Of a stretch of DNA of 52,081 bases, positions 43,809 to 52,081 are shown piece by piece. The DNA comes from Oceanospirillaceae bacterium. GTDB lineage: Bacteria; Pseudomonadota; Gammaproteobacteria; Pseudomonadales; Balneatricaceae. The translations under genes and the position numbers were made by a program. The notes under the pieces were generated by a model, which was given only the letters and a program-made list of their open reading frames with translations, was not told where the DNA came from and made no database searches. The DNA lies in contig JABSRA010000027.1 of NCBI GenBank assembly GCA_013215445.1, positions 1 through 52,081 of the forward strand, read 5' to 3'. Position 1 is the stretch's first letter, and each line of letters begins with the position of its first letter.

Positions 43809-44477
43809 TTAAGTAGCGAGGATTTTCTCAACACTCTGTTTAATTCTCGATTTAAAGAAAAGTAGTTGCCAGCGTTTACCGCCGACCTGACGCCAGAGAA
43901 TGGCTGCTCTAATACCCGCTAATAACAATGCTCTCACTTTGGCGGCGTTTTCTTTATTTTGTAAATGTCTGGGATCACCTTGCACTTTAATTCTGAAACT
44001 AAAAGTGCTGATGGTATCTTGGTACAAACCATCTAATCCGGCAATAATATTGGTGTGGGTATAATTAATAGAACCGTCTTGTTGAGGCATATCATATGAA
44101 TAAAACTTTTCTGCCTTGATGCTTAAATCATCTAAGCGCTGTCCCATCATCGCGAGCATCGCAGTATCATTGGCGAGTTTCTGCTGCAACATGATCATCG
44201 ATAATACGTAATTGGTAATATTAATTGAGTGCTTGCCATTGCGCTTACTTACCGTATCAATGAGTGCTTTAAAGCCTAAACCTAAGTTGTTGGTGAGAAA
44301 CTGTTGGCCACCAAAAATTTGCTCGGTATTCTTTGGGTTCATCTCAAACAGACTATTGATTGATGTCTCAAAACTACTCTGTGACATCATACCCTTGTTG
44401 GCGATTTGATCGACTAGTGAGGCCGCTTGGAACATAGCGCTGATGGCAATGGCCTGTTCATCTTGACGTCTAGACAT
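43809..44477 (-). CDS. hflD: High-frequency lysogenization protein HflD homologue
   Basis: Small helical protein, peripheral at the inner membrane, between mnmA and purB as in E. coli, where it affects phage lambda lysogeny through the CII activator; its normal role is not established. The 222 residues share the C-terminal block VRALLLAGIRAAILWRQVGG followed by a basic stretch, the central INSLFEMNP and FGGQQFLTNNLGLGFKAL. Length is near the family value (about 210). The order mnmA-hflD-purB supports the call. Confidence 0.9.
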   Translation of the reverse strand: MSRRQDEQAIAISAMFQAASLVDQIANKGMMSQSSFETSINSLFEMNPKNTEQIFGGQQFLTNNLGLGFKALIDTVSKRNGKHSINITNYVLSMIMLQQKLANDTAMLAMMGQRLDDLSIKAEKFYSYDMPQQDGSINYTHTNIIAGLDGLYQDTISTFSFRIKVQGDPRHLQNKENAAKVRALLLAGIRAAILWRQVGGKRWQLLFFKSRIKQSVEKILAT

Positions 44478-44530
44478 ACAAATTTACTCCGTGAGTTGTG
44501 TCTGGGTATTTATGGTTATTTATGGTTCAT

Positions 44531-45664
44531 TTATTTTCCGGTTGTTTCAATAACACCACCACCTAAACAGATGTCGTTGCTATAAAAAACCACAGATTGG
44601 CCGGCAGTGATAGCGCGTTGTGGCTGCTCAAAAGTAACTTTGTAGCCACCTTGGGCTAATGGCTGAATAGTACATCGCTGATCATCTTGACGGTAGCGTA
44701 CTTTCGCACAGCAGTTAAAGTCTAGGTTGTCCTGTAGGGCGCTTGGTTTAGCATTAATCCAAAAAATATCGCTAGCAGTTAGCCACTGGGTGTAAAGTAG
44801 CTCATGTTGTTTACCTTGAACCACCAGCAATTGCTTGTTCTCTAAGTTTTTTCCTGCGACAAACCATGGGTCTTCAGGGTAGTTTTTTAACCCGCCAATT
44901 AACAGTCCCTGTCTCTGGCCAATGGTGTAATACATCAGGCCCGCATGCTCGCCAATAATCTCTCCTTTTTCAGTGACTATTTTTCCAGGCTGGGCGGGTA
45001 GGTACTGTTGTAGAAAGTCTTTAAAGCGCCGCTCGCCAATAAAGCAAATGCCGGTACTGTCTTTCTTGTTATGCGTAATTAAGTCGTGCTCTTCAGCAAT
45101 AACCCTAACCGCAGGCTTTAACAATTCACCCACGGGGAATAAGGTTTTGGCTAGCTCTGTTTCGCCGACTTGATGTAAAAAATAACTTTGATCTTTGTTG
45201 TCATCCAGCCCCTTTTGCATCAGCACACTGACAGAGCCATCTGCTGCTATTTGCTCTTTGCGCCTGACGTAGTGGCCAGTGGCAATGTAATCAGCACCGA
45301 GCACTAGGGCGTACTCTAAAAAGGCTTTAAATTTAATTTCGCGGTTACAGAGAATGTCTGGATTGGGAGTGCGTCCAGCTTTGTATTCCTCGAGAAAATG
45401 TTCAAAAACATTATCCCAGTATTCGGCGGCAAAGTTGGCTTGATGTAATTTTATGCCTAATTTGTCGCAGACCGACTGGGCATCGGACAGATCTTCGATG
45501 GCCGTGCAATATTCGGTGCCATCATCTTCATCCCAGTTTTTCATGAACAACCCTTCTACTTGATAACCTTGTTGTATCAATAATAAGGCTGAGACTGAAG
45601 AGTCGACTCCACCTGACATACCGACAATGACTTTGGTTTTTAGGTTATCTTTGCGCTTGTTCAT
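44531..45664 (-). CDS. mnmA: tRNA-specific 2-thiouridylase MnmA
   Basis: Thiolates U34 in the anticodon of Lys, Glu and Gln tRNAs, using sulfur passed along the Tus proteins. The 377 residues have the PP-loop GMSGGVDSS (15-23), the first catalytic Cys in [12 protein letters not shown], the second in [12 protein letters not shown], and the C-terminal beta domain ending [13 protein letters not shown]. Length is standard. It is the first gene of mnmA-hflD-purB, separated from hflD by 53 bases. Confidence 0.97.
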   Translation of the reverse strand: MNKRKDNLKTKVIVGMSGGVDSSVSALLLIQQGYQVEGLFMKNWDEDDGTEYCTAIEDLSDAQSVCDKLGIKLHQANFAAEYWDNVFEHFLEEYKAGRTPNPDILCNREIKFKAFLEYALVLGADYIATGHYVRRKEQIAADGSVSVLMQKGLDDNKDQSYFLHQVGETELAKTLFPVGELLKPAVRVIAEEHDLITHNKKDSTGICFIGERRFKDFLQQYLPAQPGKIVTEKGEIIGEHAGLMYYTIGQRQGLLIGGLKNYPEDPWFVAGKNLENKQLLVVQGKQHELLYTQWLTASDIFWINAKPSALQDNLDFNCCAKVRYRQDDQRCTIQPLAQGGYKVTFEQPQRAITAGQSVVFYSNDICLGGGVIETTGK

Positions 45665-45879
45665 GTGCTGTAATCGACTCTGATAAATAGTGATAGGTGA
45701 AATTTTACAAGAGGATAAAACTACCCTGAGCTACCCTCTATATTCCCTTTGAAATTAGTTGAGTATAGTAGCGCTTTTGTGTTTTGATCTAAAGTGGCGA
45801 AACAAGATAAATTGAGCAATTGTCGAACATTCCTTTAATTCTGCTTAGAAAGACGGCTCGTTGAGGCTAGGTTGTATAG

Positions 45880-46332
45880 ATGTCTAAAAATTTAATTAAA
45901 GTACAGGGGGCTGATTTTTCTCACACCGAACTTTTTGCCTGGTTGCAGGGCGATGGATCCAAGCAGGGGGCCGTCGTTTCATTTACGGGTATGGTGCGCG
46001 ATAACGATCACCATAATCTACAGTACTTGTACCTTGAACACTATCCAGGCATGACTGAAAAATGTTTAGTTAATATCGTTGATAGAGCGAGATCGCGCTG
46101 GCGTCTTGAACGGGTCGCCGTTGTGCATCGAGTAGGTAAATTGCACATTAATGACAATATTGTGTTTGTCGGTGTGGTCAGTGCCCATCGAGTAGAGGCT
46201 TTTTTAGCTTGCCAATTCATTATGGATTATTTAAAAAAAGAAGCGCCATTTTGGAAGAAAGAAGGGTTACAGGATAAGGAGCATTGGGTTCTGCAAAAAC
46301 AATCGGATTTGACCGCGGCTGAGCAATGGTGA
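45880..46332 (+). CDS. moaE: Molybdopterin synthase catalytic subunit MoaE
   Basis: Large subunit of molybdopterin synthase, which with thiocarboxylated MoaD inserts two sulfurs into cyclic pyranopterin. The 150 residues carry the start GAVVSFTGMVRDND, LYLEHYPGMTEK, VVHRVGKLHINDNIVFVGVVSAHR and the two conserved Lys of KKEAPFWKKE. No moaA, moaC or moaD lies next to it, so the pathway genes are scattered. Its product is needed for the nitrate reductase at 25625. Confidence 0.95.
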   Translation: MSKNLIKVQGADFSHTELFAWLQGDGSKQGAVVSFTGMVRDNDHHNLQYLYLEHYPGMTEKCLVNIVDRARSRWRLERVAVVHRVGKLHINDNIVFVGVVSAHRVEAFLACQFIMDYLKKEAPFWKKEGLQDKEHWVLQKQSDLTAAEQW

Positions 46333-46360
46333 GTTTATCAATTATCTGAATTTCCCCTGT

Positions 46361-46395
46361 TAAAAAGAGCTCGATGGAGTTAAACATCGAACTCT
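46361..46395 (-). terminator. Terminator of the DAHP synthase gene
   Basis: On the minus strand AGAGTTCGATG pairs with CATCGAGCTCT (one mismatched position) around an 8-base loop, followed by TTTTT. It lies just after the stop codon of the leftward gene. Confidence 0.75.
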
Positions 46396-46409
46396 GCTAA
46401 GGCTATGTA

Positions 46410-47477
46410 TTAGCGTGTGGCTAATACATCCTTCAATCTCTCGTGCAAACTAAGCAGGCAGTCTTCAGTCTGTTGCCAGTCGATACAACCATCAGTGATT
46501 GAAATTCCATATTTTAGATCAGCGGGATCAGCGGTCATCTTTTGATTGCCAAAACCAATGTTTGACTCGATCATCAAGCCAATGATCGATTTATTACCGT
46601 CGAGGATTTGGTTGGTGATATCGCGGGCGACTAGAGGTTGCATCGCCGGGTCTTTAGATGAGTTCTCATGCGAGCAATCCACCATAATATTCGCTTTTAG
46701 CCCCGATTTTTCTAATGCTTGCTCACTGCGTAAAATGTTAATAGAATCATAATTTGGTTTGCCACCGCCCCCTCTTAATACCAAATGTGCATACTGGTTA
46801 CCCGAGGTTTTAATGATGGAAACTTCACCTGCTGAATTTATCCCTAAAAAACTGTGTGAATGGCTAACAGATTTAAGGGCATTGGTAGCGACGGCTAGGC
46901 CACCATCCGTACCATTCTTAAAGCCGACGGCGCAGGATAGACCTGAAGACATTTCGCGGTGAGTTTGTGATTCAGTGGTGCGTGCGCCAATGGCAGACCA
47001 CGCGATAAGGTCTTGTAAATATTGTGGAGAGATTGGATCAAGTGCTTCAGTGGCTAGTGGCAGGCCTATCTCTGAGATATCTAATAATAATTTGCGACCA
47101 ATGTGTAAGCCTTTTTCTATTTCGAAAGAGTCATTGAGGTGCGGATCATTAATCAGTCCTTTCCAGCCAACGGTGGTGCGGGGCTTTTCAAAATAGACAC
47201 GCATTACTATATAGAGAGAATCTTTAACTTTCTCGGCTAGGATTTTAAGCCGTTTTGCATAATCTAATGCAGCCTCAGTATCATGAATTGAGCAGGGGCC
47301 TATTACCACAAATAATCGCTTGTCACTGCCATCCAAAATATTGCGAATAACCTGGCGGCCCTCAGTGATTACTTTTTTGGCCGTGTCGGTCAAGGGAAGC
47401 TGTTCTTTTAACCCTTCAGGCGTGATAAGTACGGAAATGGAATCTATATTCAAATTGTCTACTTGGTTATTTTTCAT
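46410..47477 (-). CDS. aroG: 3-Deoxy-7-phosphoheptulonate (DAHP) synthase, class I
   Basis: First step of the shikimate pathway, joining phosphoenolpyruvate and erythrose 4-phosphate. The 355 residues show the class I alpha motifs: FVVIGPCSIHD, VYFEKPRTTVGWKGLINDP, SQTHREMSSGLSCAVGFKNGT and the metal Cys/His/Glu/Asp region IMVDCSHENSSKDP. Length is that of AroF/AroG/AroH. Which aromatic acid inhibits it cannot be decided by eye, so the aroG label covers the class. It precedes a 345-base spacer and ends in a clear terminator. Confidence 0.93.
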   Translation of the reverse strand: MKNNQVDNLNIDSISVLITPEGLKEQLPLTDTAKKVITEGRQVIRNILDGSDKRLFVVIGPCSIHDTEAALDYAKRLKILAEKVKDSLYIVMRVYFEKPRTTVGWKGLINDPHLNDSFEIEKGLHIGRKLLLDISEIGLPLATEALDPISPQYLQDLIAWSAIGARTTESQTHREMSSGLSCAVGFKNGTDGGLAVATNALKSVSHSHSFLGINSAGEVSIIKTSGNQYAHLVLRGGGGKPNYDSINILRSEQALEKSGLKANIMVDCSHENSSKDPAMQPLVARDITNQILDGNKSIIGLMIESNIGFGNQKMTADPADLKYGISITDGCIDWQQTEDCLLSLHERLKDVLATR

Positions 47478-47822
47478 TAGCTCGTGCGTCCTACGGGGAT
47501 ATCAGCTTCACAGCATTAAGTTATTTTCAGTGGAACCTTTTTAACACAAATTATGCAACTGGATAAGTGACTTGATGGTTAAAATTCGATTTAGTGATTA
47601 AAAACAGCATTTTTTTGGATAGATGGTGATAAATAATCATTATTTCTAGACTTTATCCTGAAATGGAATCTAAATAGCGTAAGTGATACGTAATAAGAGG
47701 TACCCTATGTGCTTTTGCACGGTAAAATGTGCCAACACAATGGGCACTCAGGTGAGGTTGTTGTTGCGCCTGTAGAACTTAGATGGAGAAGGTCTGTCTA
47801 TGCTAGCCTATCTACTTAAAAA
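47478..47822. other. Spacer between the DAHP synthase gene and dsbD
   Basis: Holds the promoters of two divergent genes. I find no TyrR- or TrpR-like palindrome I would defend, no attenuator and no gene. Confidence 0.45.
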
Positions 47823-49679
47823 ATGGAGTTGACATTGTTGCAGTTGGTGATCAAAAGAATTTACATACTTGTGGTTTTTCTCTTAACCGCCTCTAGCGTC
47901 AATGCGGGGCTTTTTGGCAATACCGATACTTCAAATCCTAGACCTGTTGAAGAGGTGTTCATCCTATCGACAGAGCTGTTGGAAGAAAACAAGTTACTCC
48001 TTCGCTGGGATATACTGGACGATTATTATCTTTATGATAATCGGATGAAATTCACCTTGGATACTGGAGAATCTGCCCCTGAGGTAAGTCGCAGTAAGAC
48101 CAAGCCCAAAGATGATCCGCTGTTTGGCAAGGTAGAGGTTTATTATTACAGTAGCGAAATAGTATTAGATTTAAGCCGCTTTAGCGACAGACAAACGGTT
48201 GCCATAAAGATCGAGTATCAGGGGTGTTGGGATGGTGGTGTCTGCTACCCCCCTATTAGTGAAACTCGACAATTTAGTTTAATCAATTCGACTCCTAATC
48301 AATCACAAAGCCCCGCAGTGATTGAATCTGTATCGGTAGATCAATTCGCTAAAATCCAACCGATTGAAGGCTCAGCCAGCGATCAAGATTATTTCAGCTC
48401 ATTATTAGCTGGCGGAAATCTGGCATGGATAATGGCTGTGTTTTTTGTCGCTGGCTTAGCGTTGTCCCTCACTCCCTGTGTGTTGCCAATGATTCCGATT
48501 CTTTCAGGGATAATAATCGGCCAGGGCAAAGATGTGACCAAACGCAGGGCTTTTACCTTGAGTTTGGTTTATGTGTTGGCCGTGGCAGCAACGTATACTG
48601 TCGCTGGAGTACTGGCGGGTATTTTTGGTGAAAATTTGCAAGCGTTATTGCAAGCGACTTGGATTATCGTGGTTTTCAGTGTTATTTTTGTGTTATTGGC
48701 CCTCTCAATGTTTGGTTTGTATGAACTGCAATTACCCAGCTGGTTACAGACTAAGCTAGCGGCAGTGAGTAATAATCAACGCTCGGGGAACTATGTGGGC
48801 GTCGCTATTATGGGTGCACTGTCAGCCTTGATAGTGGGGCCTTGTATGGCAGCTCCCCTGGCCGGTGCACTTATTTATATCGCGCAAAGTGCCGATCCAG
48901 TGTTAGGGGGAGCAGCACTGTTCGCCCTGAGTATGGGCATGGGTGTGCCACTACTACTGGTGGGTTATTCAGCGGGACACTTGTTACCGAGAGTGGGTGT
49001 GTGGATGAGTACCGTCAAAGCCGCCTTTGGTGTGCTGCTGATATTGATGGCTATCTATATGTTGGATAGAGTGGTTAGTTTCCAGACAACGCTACTGCTC
49101 ACGACCATCACCATTATCTTCAGCGCCGTGTTTATGGGGGCATTAACGCCGCTTTCACTCGATAGTAAACAACCTGCCAAGTTTTTAAAAGGATTCAGCT
49201 TAATAACCTTAGTTTATGGTCTGAGTCTTTTAATTGGGGTCTTTATCGGCAACGCAAGTTTCTCACAGCCCCTACAGGGACTCGTACAAAATAGAGTGTT
49301 GCAATTAGGCAATCAAAATAAGTTTATTAAGGTAACTTCCCTCGCACAGATGGCGCCCATCCTGTTAGATTCGAAAGCTGAGGGCATACCAGTGATGCTC
49401 GATTTTTATGCGGACTGGTGTGTATCATGTGCGGAATTAGAGGAAATGTTTGCAGAGCAAGAGGTGGCAGCGCAGCTAGCCAAGATGCGCCTGATCAAAG
49501 TTGATCTAACTGATTTCAATCAAGATGCCCGTGCATTACTGGAAAAATACCAAGTACTGGGGCCTCCTGCACTGGTTTTTTACAATAGCCGCGGGCAACT
49601 TGAAAGCGGCATGAAAGTGATAGGGTTGGTCCCAGCGAAGCGATTTTTAGCCCACATAAAACCTTTGCTTACCCCTTGA
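47823..49679 (+). CDS. dsbD: Thiol:disulfide interchange protein DsbD
   Basis: Carries electrons from cytoplasmic thioredoxin to the periplasm. The 618 residues have a signal peptide (ending SSVNA), the periplasmic alpha domain with C135 and C141 (CWDGGVCYPP), an eight-span beta domain with paired Cys in LTPCVLPMIPI and VGPCMAAPLAGA, and the thioredoxin-like gamma domain with DWCVSC near residue 536. All six cysteines are present. The ATG at 47823 has no upstream ribosome site; GGAG lies inside the frame at 47825-47828, so a TTG at 47835 or 47838 may be the true start. Confidence 0.95.
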   Translation: MELTLLQLVIKRIYILVVFLLTASSVNAGLFGNTDTSNPRPVEEVFILSTELLEENKLLLRWDILDDYYLYDNRMKFTLDTGESAPEVSRSKTKPKDDPLFGKVEVYYYSSEIVLDLSRFSDRQTVAIKIEYQGCWDGGVCYPPISETRQFSLINSTPNQSQSPAVIESVSVDQFAKIQPIEGSASDQDYFSSLLAGGNLAWIMAVFFVAGLALSLTPCVLPMIPILSGIIIGQGKDVTKRRAFTLSLVYVLAVAATYTVAGVLAGIFGENLQALLQATWIIVVFSVIFVLLALSMFGLYELQLPSWLQTKLAAVSNNQRSGNYVGVAIMGALSALIVGPCMAAPLAGALIYIAQSADPVLGGAALFALSMGMGVPLLLVGYSAGHLLPRVGVWMSTVKAAFGVLLILMAIYMLDRVVSFQTTLLLTTITIIFSAVFMGALTPLSLDSKQPAKFLKGFSLITLVYGLSLLIGVFIGNASFSQPLQGLVQNRVLQLGNQNKFIKVTSLAQMAPILLDSKAEGIPVMLDFYADWCVSCAELEEMFAEQEVAAQLAKMRLIKVDLTDFNQDARALLEKYQVLGPPALVFYNSRGQLESGMKVIGLVPAKRFLAHIKPLLTP

Positions 49680-49685
49680 AGCTAT

Positions 49686-50795
49686 TCAGGGAGTGAAGCA
49701 AGTGAGTCTCGACTTTTGTTGATGTCGCTCCAGGGCAAGGTCAATGAGTTCGTCGATTAATTGCGAGTATGCAATACCACTGGCAGCCCATAGTTTGCTG
49801 TACATGCTAATCGGGGTGAAACCTGGCAGGGTATTGACCTCGTTAATATATATGTTGTGGGTGGTTTTATCGACAAAAAAGTCCACACGAGAGAGCCCAC
49901 TGCCGTCAATTGCGTCGAAAGCGATGAGTGCGGCTTCACGAACTTTTTCCTGTACATGCTCAGGTAGCGCAGCGGGAATTACCGTCTGTGATTTTCCATC
50001 AAAATACTTAGTTTCGTAATCATAAAATTCTTTGCCCGCGAGTATTTCACCTACCACTGATGCCCGTGGAGGGTAGCCACCCAAAATTGCGCATTCAACT
50101 TCCGCACAGTTTTGTGCCGATTGTTCAACGACTACTTTATTGTCAAATGCAAAGGCATCTGCTAATCCCTGCAGAACTTCGGTGCGATTATGTGCCTTGG
50201 ATATCCCAATACTTGACCCCATATTCGCAGGTTTAATGAAAACCGGGTAGGGGAGGCTGGCTTCTATTTTGGCGGTGATTTTTAATGTATCAGTAACAAA
50301 CTGATGGTGGGTGAAAACGAGGTAGTCCATCTGCGATAAACCAGCAGCTTTAAAGGCATTTTTTGCCAATGCTTTGTCCATGGCAATAGCTGAGGCGGCT
50401 ACACCACAGCCGACATAGGCTACATTGGATAACTCAAACAGCCCTTGGATGGTGCCGTCTTCCCCATAGGGGCCATGTAAAACCGGAAAGATGACATCTA
50501 ATTCGGTAAATTTTTCCCCCTGACCAGCTGGGGTTATATTGATCAGTGCTGCATTGGCATTAGCAAAATTTATGGTGGTGGCTGTTAACTGTTGTTCGTC
50601 AACGCTCTGGTGCTCAAGTGTTTCAACATTGTTACCGGCATAGAGCCATTTTCCATGTTGCGTAATACCAATTAAATGTACGTTGTACTTATCGGTATCT
50701 AGGGCGGCAACGATGGATTTTGCAGACATTAATGAGACTTCATGTTCGGCTGAACGACCGCCAAATACGATACCAAGATTTATTTTTTTTGACAT
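49686..50795 (-). CDS. ddl: D-alanine--D-alanine ligase
   Basis: Joins two D-alanines for the peptidoglycan stem peptide. The 369 residues have the ATP-grasp layout: N-terminal GIVFGGRSAEHEVSLMSAKS, central FPVLHGPYGEDGTIQGLFEL, SLPYPVFIKPANMGSSIGI (ATP-binding lysine) and C-terminal YINEVNTLPGFTPISMYSKLW with the metal ligands. The EHEVS start and length of about 365 fit the DdlA/VanA side rather than the short DdlB. The gene is isolated from the division cluster, convergent with dsbD six bases away. Confidence 0.95.
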   Translation of the reverse strand: MSKKINLGIVFGGRSAEHEVSLMSAKSIVAALDTDKYNVHLIGITQHGKWLYAGNNVETLEHQSVDEQQLTATTINFANANAALINITPAGQGEKFTELDVIFPVLHGPYGEDGTIQGLFELSNVAYVGCGVAASAIAMDKALAKNAFKAAGLSQMDYLVFTHHQFVTDTLKITAKIEASLPYPVFIKPANMGSSIGISKAHNRTEVLQGLADAFAFDNKVVVEQSAQNCAEVECAILGGYPPRASVVGEILAGKEFYDYETKYFDGKSQTVIPAALPEHVQEKVREAALIAFDAIDGSGLSRVDFFVDKTTHNIYINEVNTLPGFTPISMYSKLWAASGIAYSQLIDELIDLALERHQQKSRLTCFTP

Positions 50796-50926
50796 TATTA
50801 ACCCACATTATGGATACTACTTTGTGACCCAAGATTATGGTCTGCCAGTAAATGTATTTCAATCGCTTTTAATAAATTAAGATGATTTATAGGTGCAGCA
50901 CAAGAATATTAATTACCACAGGGGGG

Positions 50927-51472
50927 TTAGCTGCTCATTATGTGTGGGTTTGTTAATCCATATCTAGCATGGGCAATCACAATGCCATTTAAAGTGTCTG
51001 CATGTTGTAAAAGTCCCTCCAGTTGAAAATCGAGAGATTCACAGAGCTTTCTACTGCTTATGTCGTCAGTCGGGATAGAGACTTCAAGTTTATCGAGTAA
51101 CAGAAAAGTGAAAGCATGATCAATAAATATTTGACATACTTTTGCCATTAAGCCTCTACCTTGGAATTCATGACTCATAAAAAAGCCTAGTTCAGCTTTA
51201 CTGAGTTGATTATTAATATGGGTAAGACCGACATAACCAATCATTTCATTTTTATAGCTAACCCCGCATTGGAAAGCCTTACCTCGGGCATACTCAAACA
51301 GGGAATTTTTAATTAAAGTGTCGAAATAATTTTTATTTTCACAATCCTTAGGCCAGTGGTGCCATTGAGTAAGTTGTATCTTGTTACTTATATATAGCCG
51401 ATAAAAAGAAGGTTGTTGGCTGTGATGAAGAAATACAATATTGGTATTTTTGTCAACATTGAGAGTAAACAT
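50927..51472 (-). CDS. GNAT family N-acetyltransferase (RimJ/RimL-like)
   Basis: The 181 residues match the RimJ/RimL branch of GNAT acetyltransferases: QLTQWHHWPKDC near the start, FQCGVSYKNEMIGYVGLTHIN, AELGFFMSHEFQGRGLMAKVCQIFIDHAF with the acetyl-CoA loop (QGRGLM), and LEVSIPTDDISSRKLCESLDFQLEG. I start at the ATG at 51472, preceded by GAGGTG at the right distance. Homologues acetylate ribosomal protein N-termini or other substrates; no target can be named. It follows rlmF in the same direction after a 146-base gap. Confidence 0.85.
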   Translation of the reverse strand: MFTLNVDKNTNIVFLHHSQQPSFYRLYISNKIQLTQWHHWPKDCENKNYFDTLIKNSLFEYARGKAFQCGVSYKNEMIGYVGLTHINNQLSKAELGFFMSHEFQGRGLMAKVCQIFIDHAFTFLLLDKLEVSIPTDDISSRKLCESLDFQLEGLLQHADTLNGIVIAHARYGLTNPHIMSS

Positions 51473-51618
51473 TGTATACACCTCAGATTGAGGATTTAAA
51501 AACAATCAAGATGAATTATAATGAACCTAATATAAATTCATGTAAAGCGGAGATTGTTTAAATTTTTTTGGGTGAAATTATAAAAATGCTAGGAAAATTA
51601 AATAACCAAGAGTTGTAT

Positions 51619-52081
51619 TTACCGAACGGCTAATTTATCTTTGCACCAACGCTGTCGCTGGGCTTTATCTAAAAAAGACCAAGCAATAAACCGGCTAATT
51701 TTATTTCCCTGTGACATCTCTATCACTTGCACATCCGCTGCCTGATATTTTTTTAAACAGACCTTTAAAGGAAACAAATGCTCTTTTTTTGACACCAGGC
51801 AGGTAAAATAGAGTACTTGATGTGCATGACTTGTGCTTTCAGCAATCATTGATTTAATAAAGGTAAGCTCGCCGCCGGGGCAAAAAAGTTCTGCTTTTTG
51901 TCCGCCAAAATTTAGCACCTTTTCCTTAACACGTTCGCCTTTTAAATTAATTAGTTTTCGGGTTGAGGCTTGGGCTGCTTCTTTTGCAGAAGCGTGAAAA
52001 GGAGGATTACAAATAGTGAGGTCGAATTTCTCACCCTTTTGTATAGCACCAAAGAATGTTTCATCCGCTTTTGCTTGAAGT
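51619..52081 (-). CDS. rlmF: 23S rRNA (adenine-1618-N6)-methyltransferase, 3'-terminal part
   Basis: The frame stays open to the window edge, so the N-terminal half is outside; about 153 C-terminal residues are present. The first part reads FDLTICNPPFHASAKEAA, with the NPPF catalytic motif of N6-adenine methyltransferases. VLNFGGQKAELFCPGGELTF, SMIAESTSHAHQVLYFT and SRFIAWSFLDKAQRQRW match the RlmF family specifically. A GTG at 51918 inside this region is not the true start. Confidence 0.92.
   Translation of the reverse strand, partial: LQAKADETFFGAIQKGEKFDLTICNPPFHASAKEAAQASTRKLINLKGERVKEKVLNFGGQKAELFCPGGELTFIKSMIAESTSHAHQVLYFTCLVSKKEHLFPLKVCLKKYQAADVQVIEMSQGNKISRFIAWSFLDKAQRQRWCKDKLAVR

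Overview
The window reads as a chromosome segment of a free-living, probably marine, aerobic gammaproteobacterium of moderate GC. The gene order mnmA-hflD-purB, an Aot-type arginine/ornithine uptake set, a nirBD-transporter-PP2C/kinase nitrate operon and an acnD/prpF-type propionate operon fit the Pseudomonadales/Cellvibrionales side of the class; this placement is inferred from gene content only. Almost all genes are recognisable household or nutrient genes. I see no phage, CRISPR array, rRNA, tRNA or intact insertion sequence.

Layout. 1-2961: tail of an AI-2E/PerM-type permease, dsbB, and a MATE exporter. 2962-3673: a long spacer with a short telomere-like hexamer repeat, then the control region of the propionate (2-methylcitrate) operon with two identical 12-bp palindromes. 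3674-10671: GntR regulator, prpB, prpC, acnD, prpF; a palindromic intergenic element sits between prpB and prpC. 10875-13315: a pentapeptide-repeat protein, about 700 bp of apparently decayed DNA, and mltA. 13589-18727 (minus): TetR regulator, RND/MMPL exporter, LolA-like periplasmic protein and outer-membrane barrel, an apparent envelope lipid/hydrophobe export operon with two TetR-type palindromes in front.

19168-28306: nitrate assimilation. nirB-nirD-nitrate transporter-PP2C/kinase run leftward and the molybdenum nitrate reductase runs rightward. The shared 367-bp control region carries a good sigma-54 type -24/-12 element in each direction, which points to NtrC/RpoN nitrogen control. moaE (45880) supplies part of the molybdenum cofactor needed by that reductase.

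28596-36744: 3-hydroxybutyrate dehydrogenase, a FetB-type permease, ung, a DUF924 protein, a stand-alone prephenate dehydratase next to a cystathionine gamma-synthase-like PLP enzyme and a DUF2007/zinc-ribbon protein, an HD-GYP response regulator, and a cold-shock gene with its own promoter, long leader and terminator. 36816-42266: a NYN-domain nuclease, then the Aot-like amino-acid ABC transporter split into two divergent units (binding protein plus two permeases leftward; ATPase plus AotO-like hydrolase rightward). 42315-52081: purB, hflD, mnmA, moaE, DAHP synthase, dsbD, ddl, a GNAT acetyltransferase and the cut-off rlmF.

The points most worth a second look are the divergent sigma-54 nitrate control region with the kinase/phosphatase fusion, the paired GntR and TetR operators, the prephenate dehydratase/PLP enzyme/DUF2007 trio, the palindromic element inside the prp operon and the telomere-like repeat. 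None proves a new system by itself.
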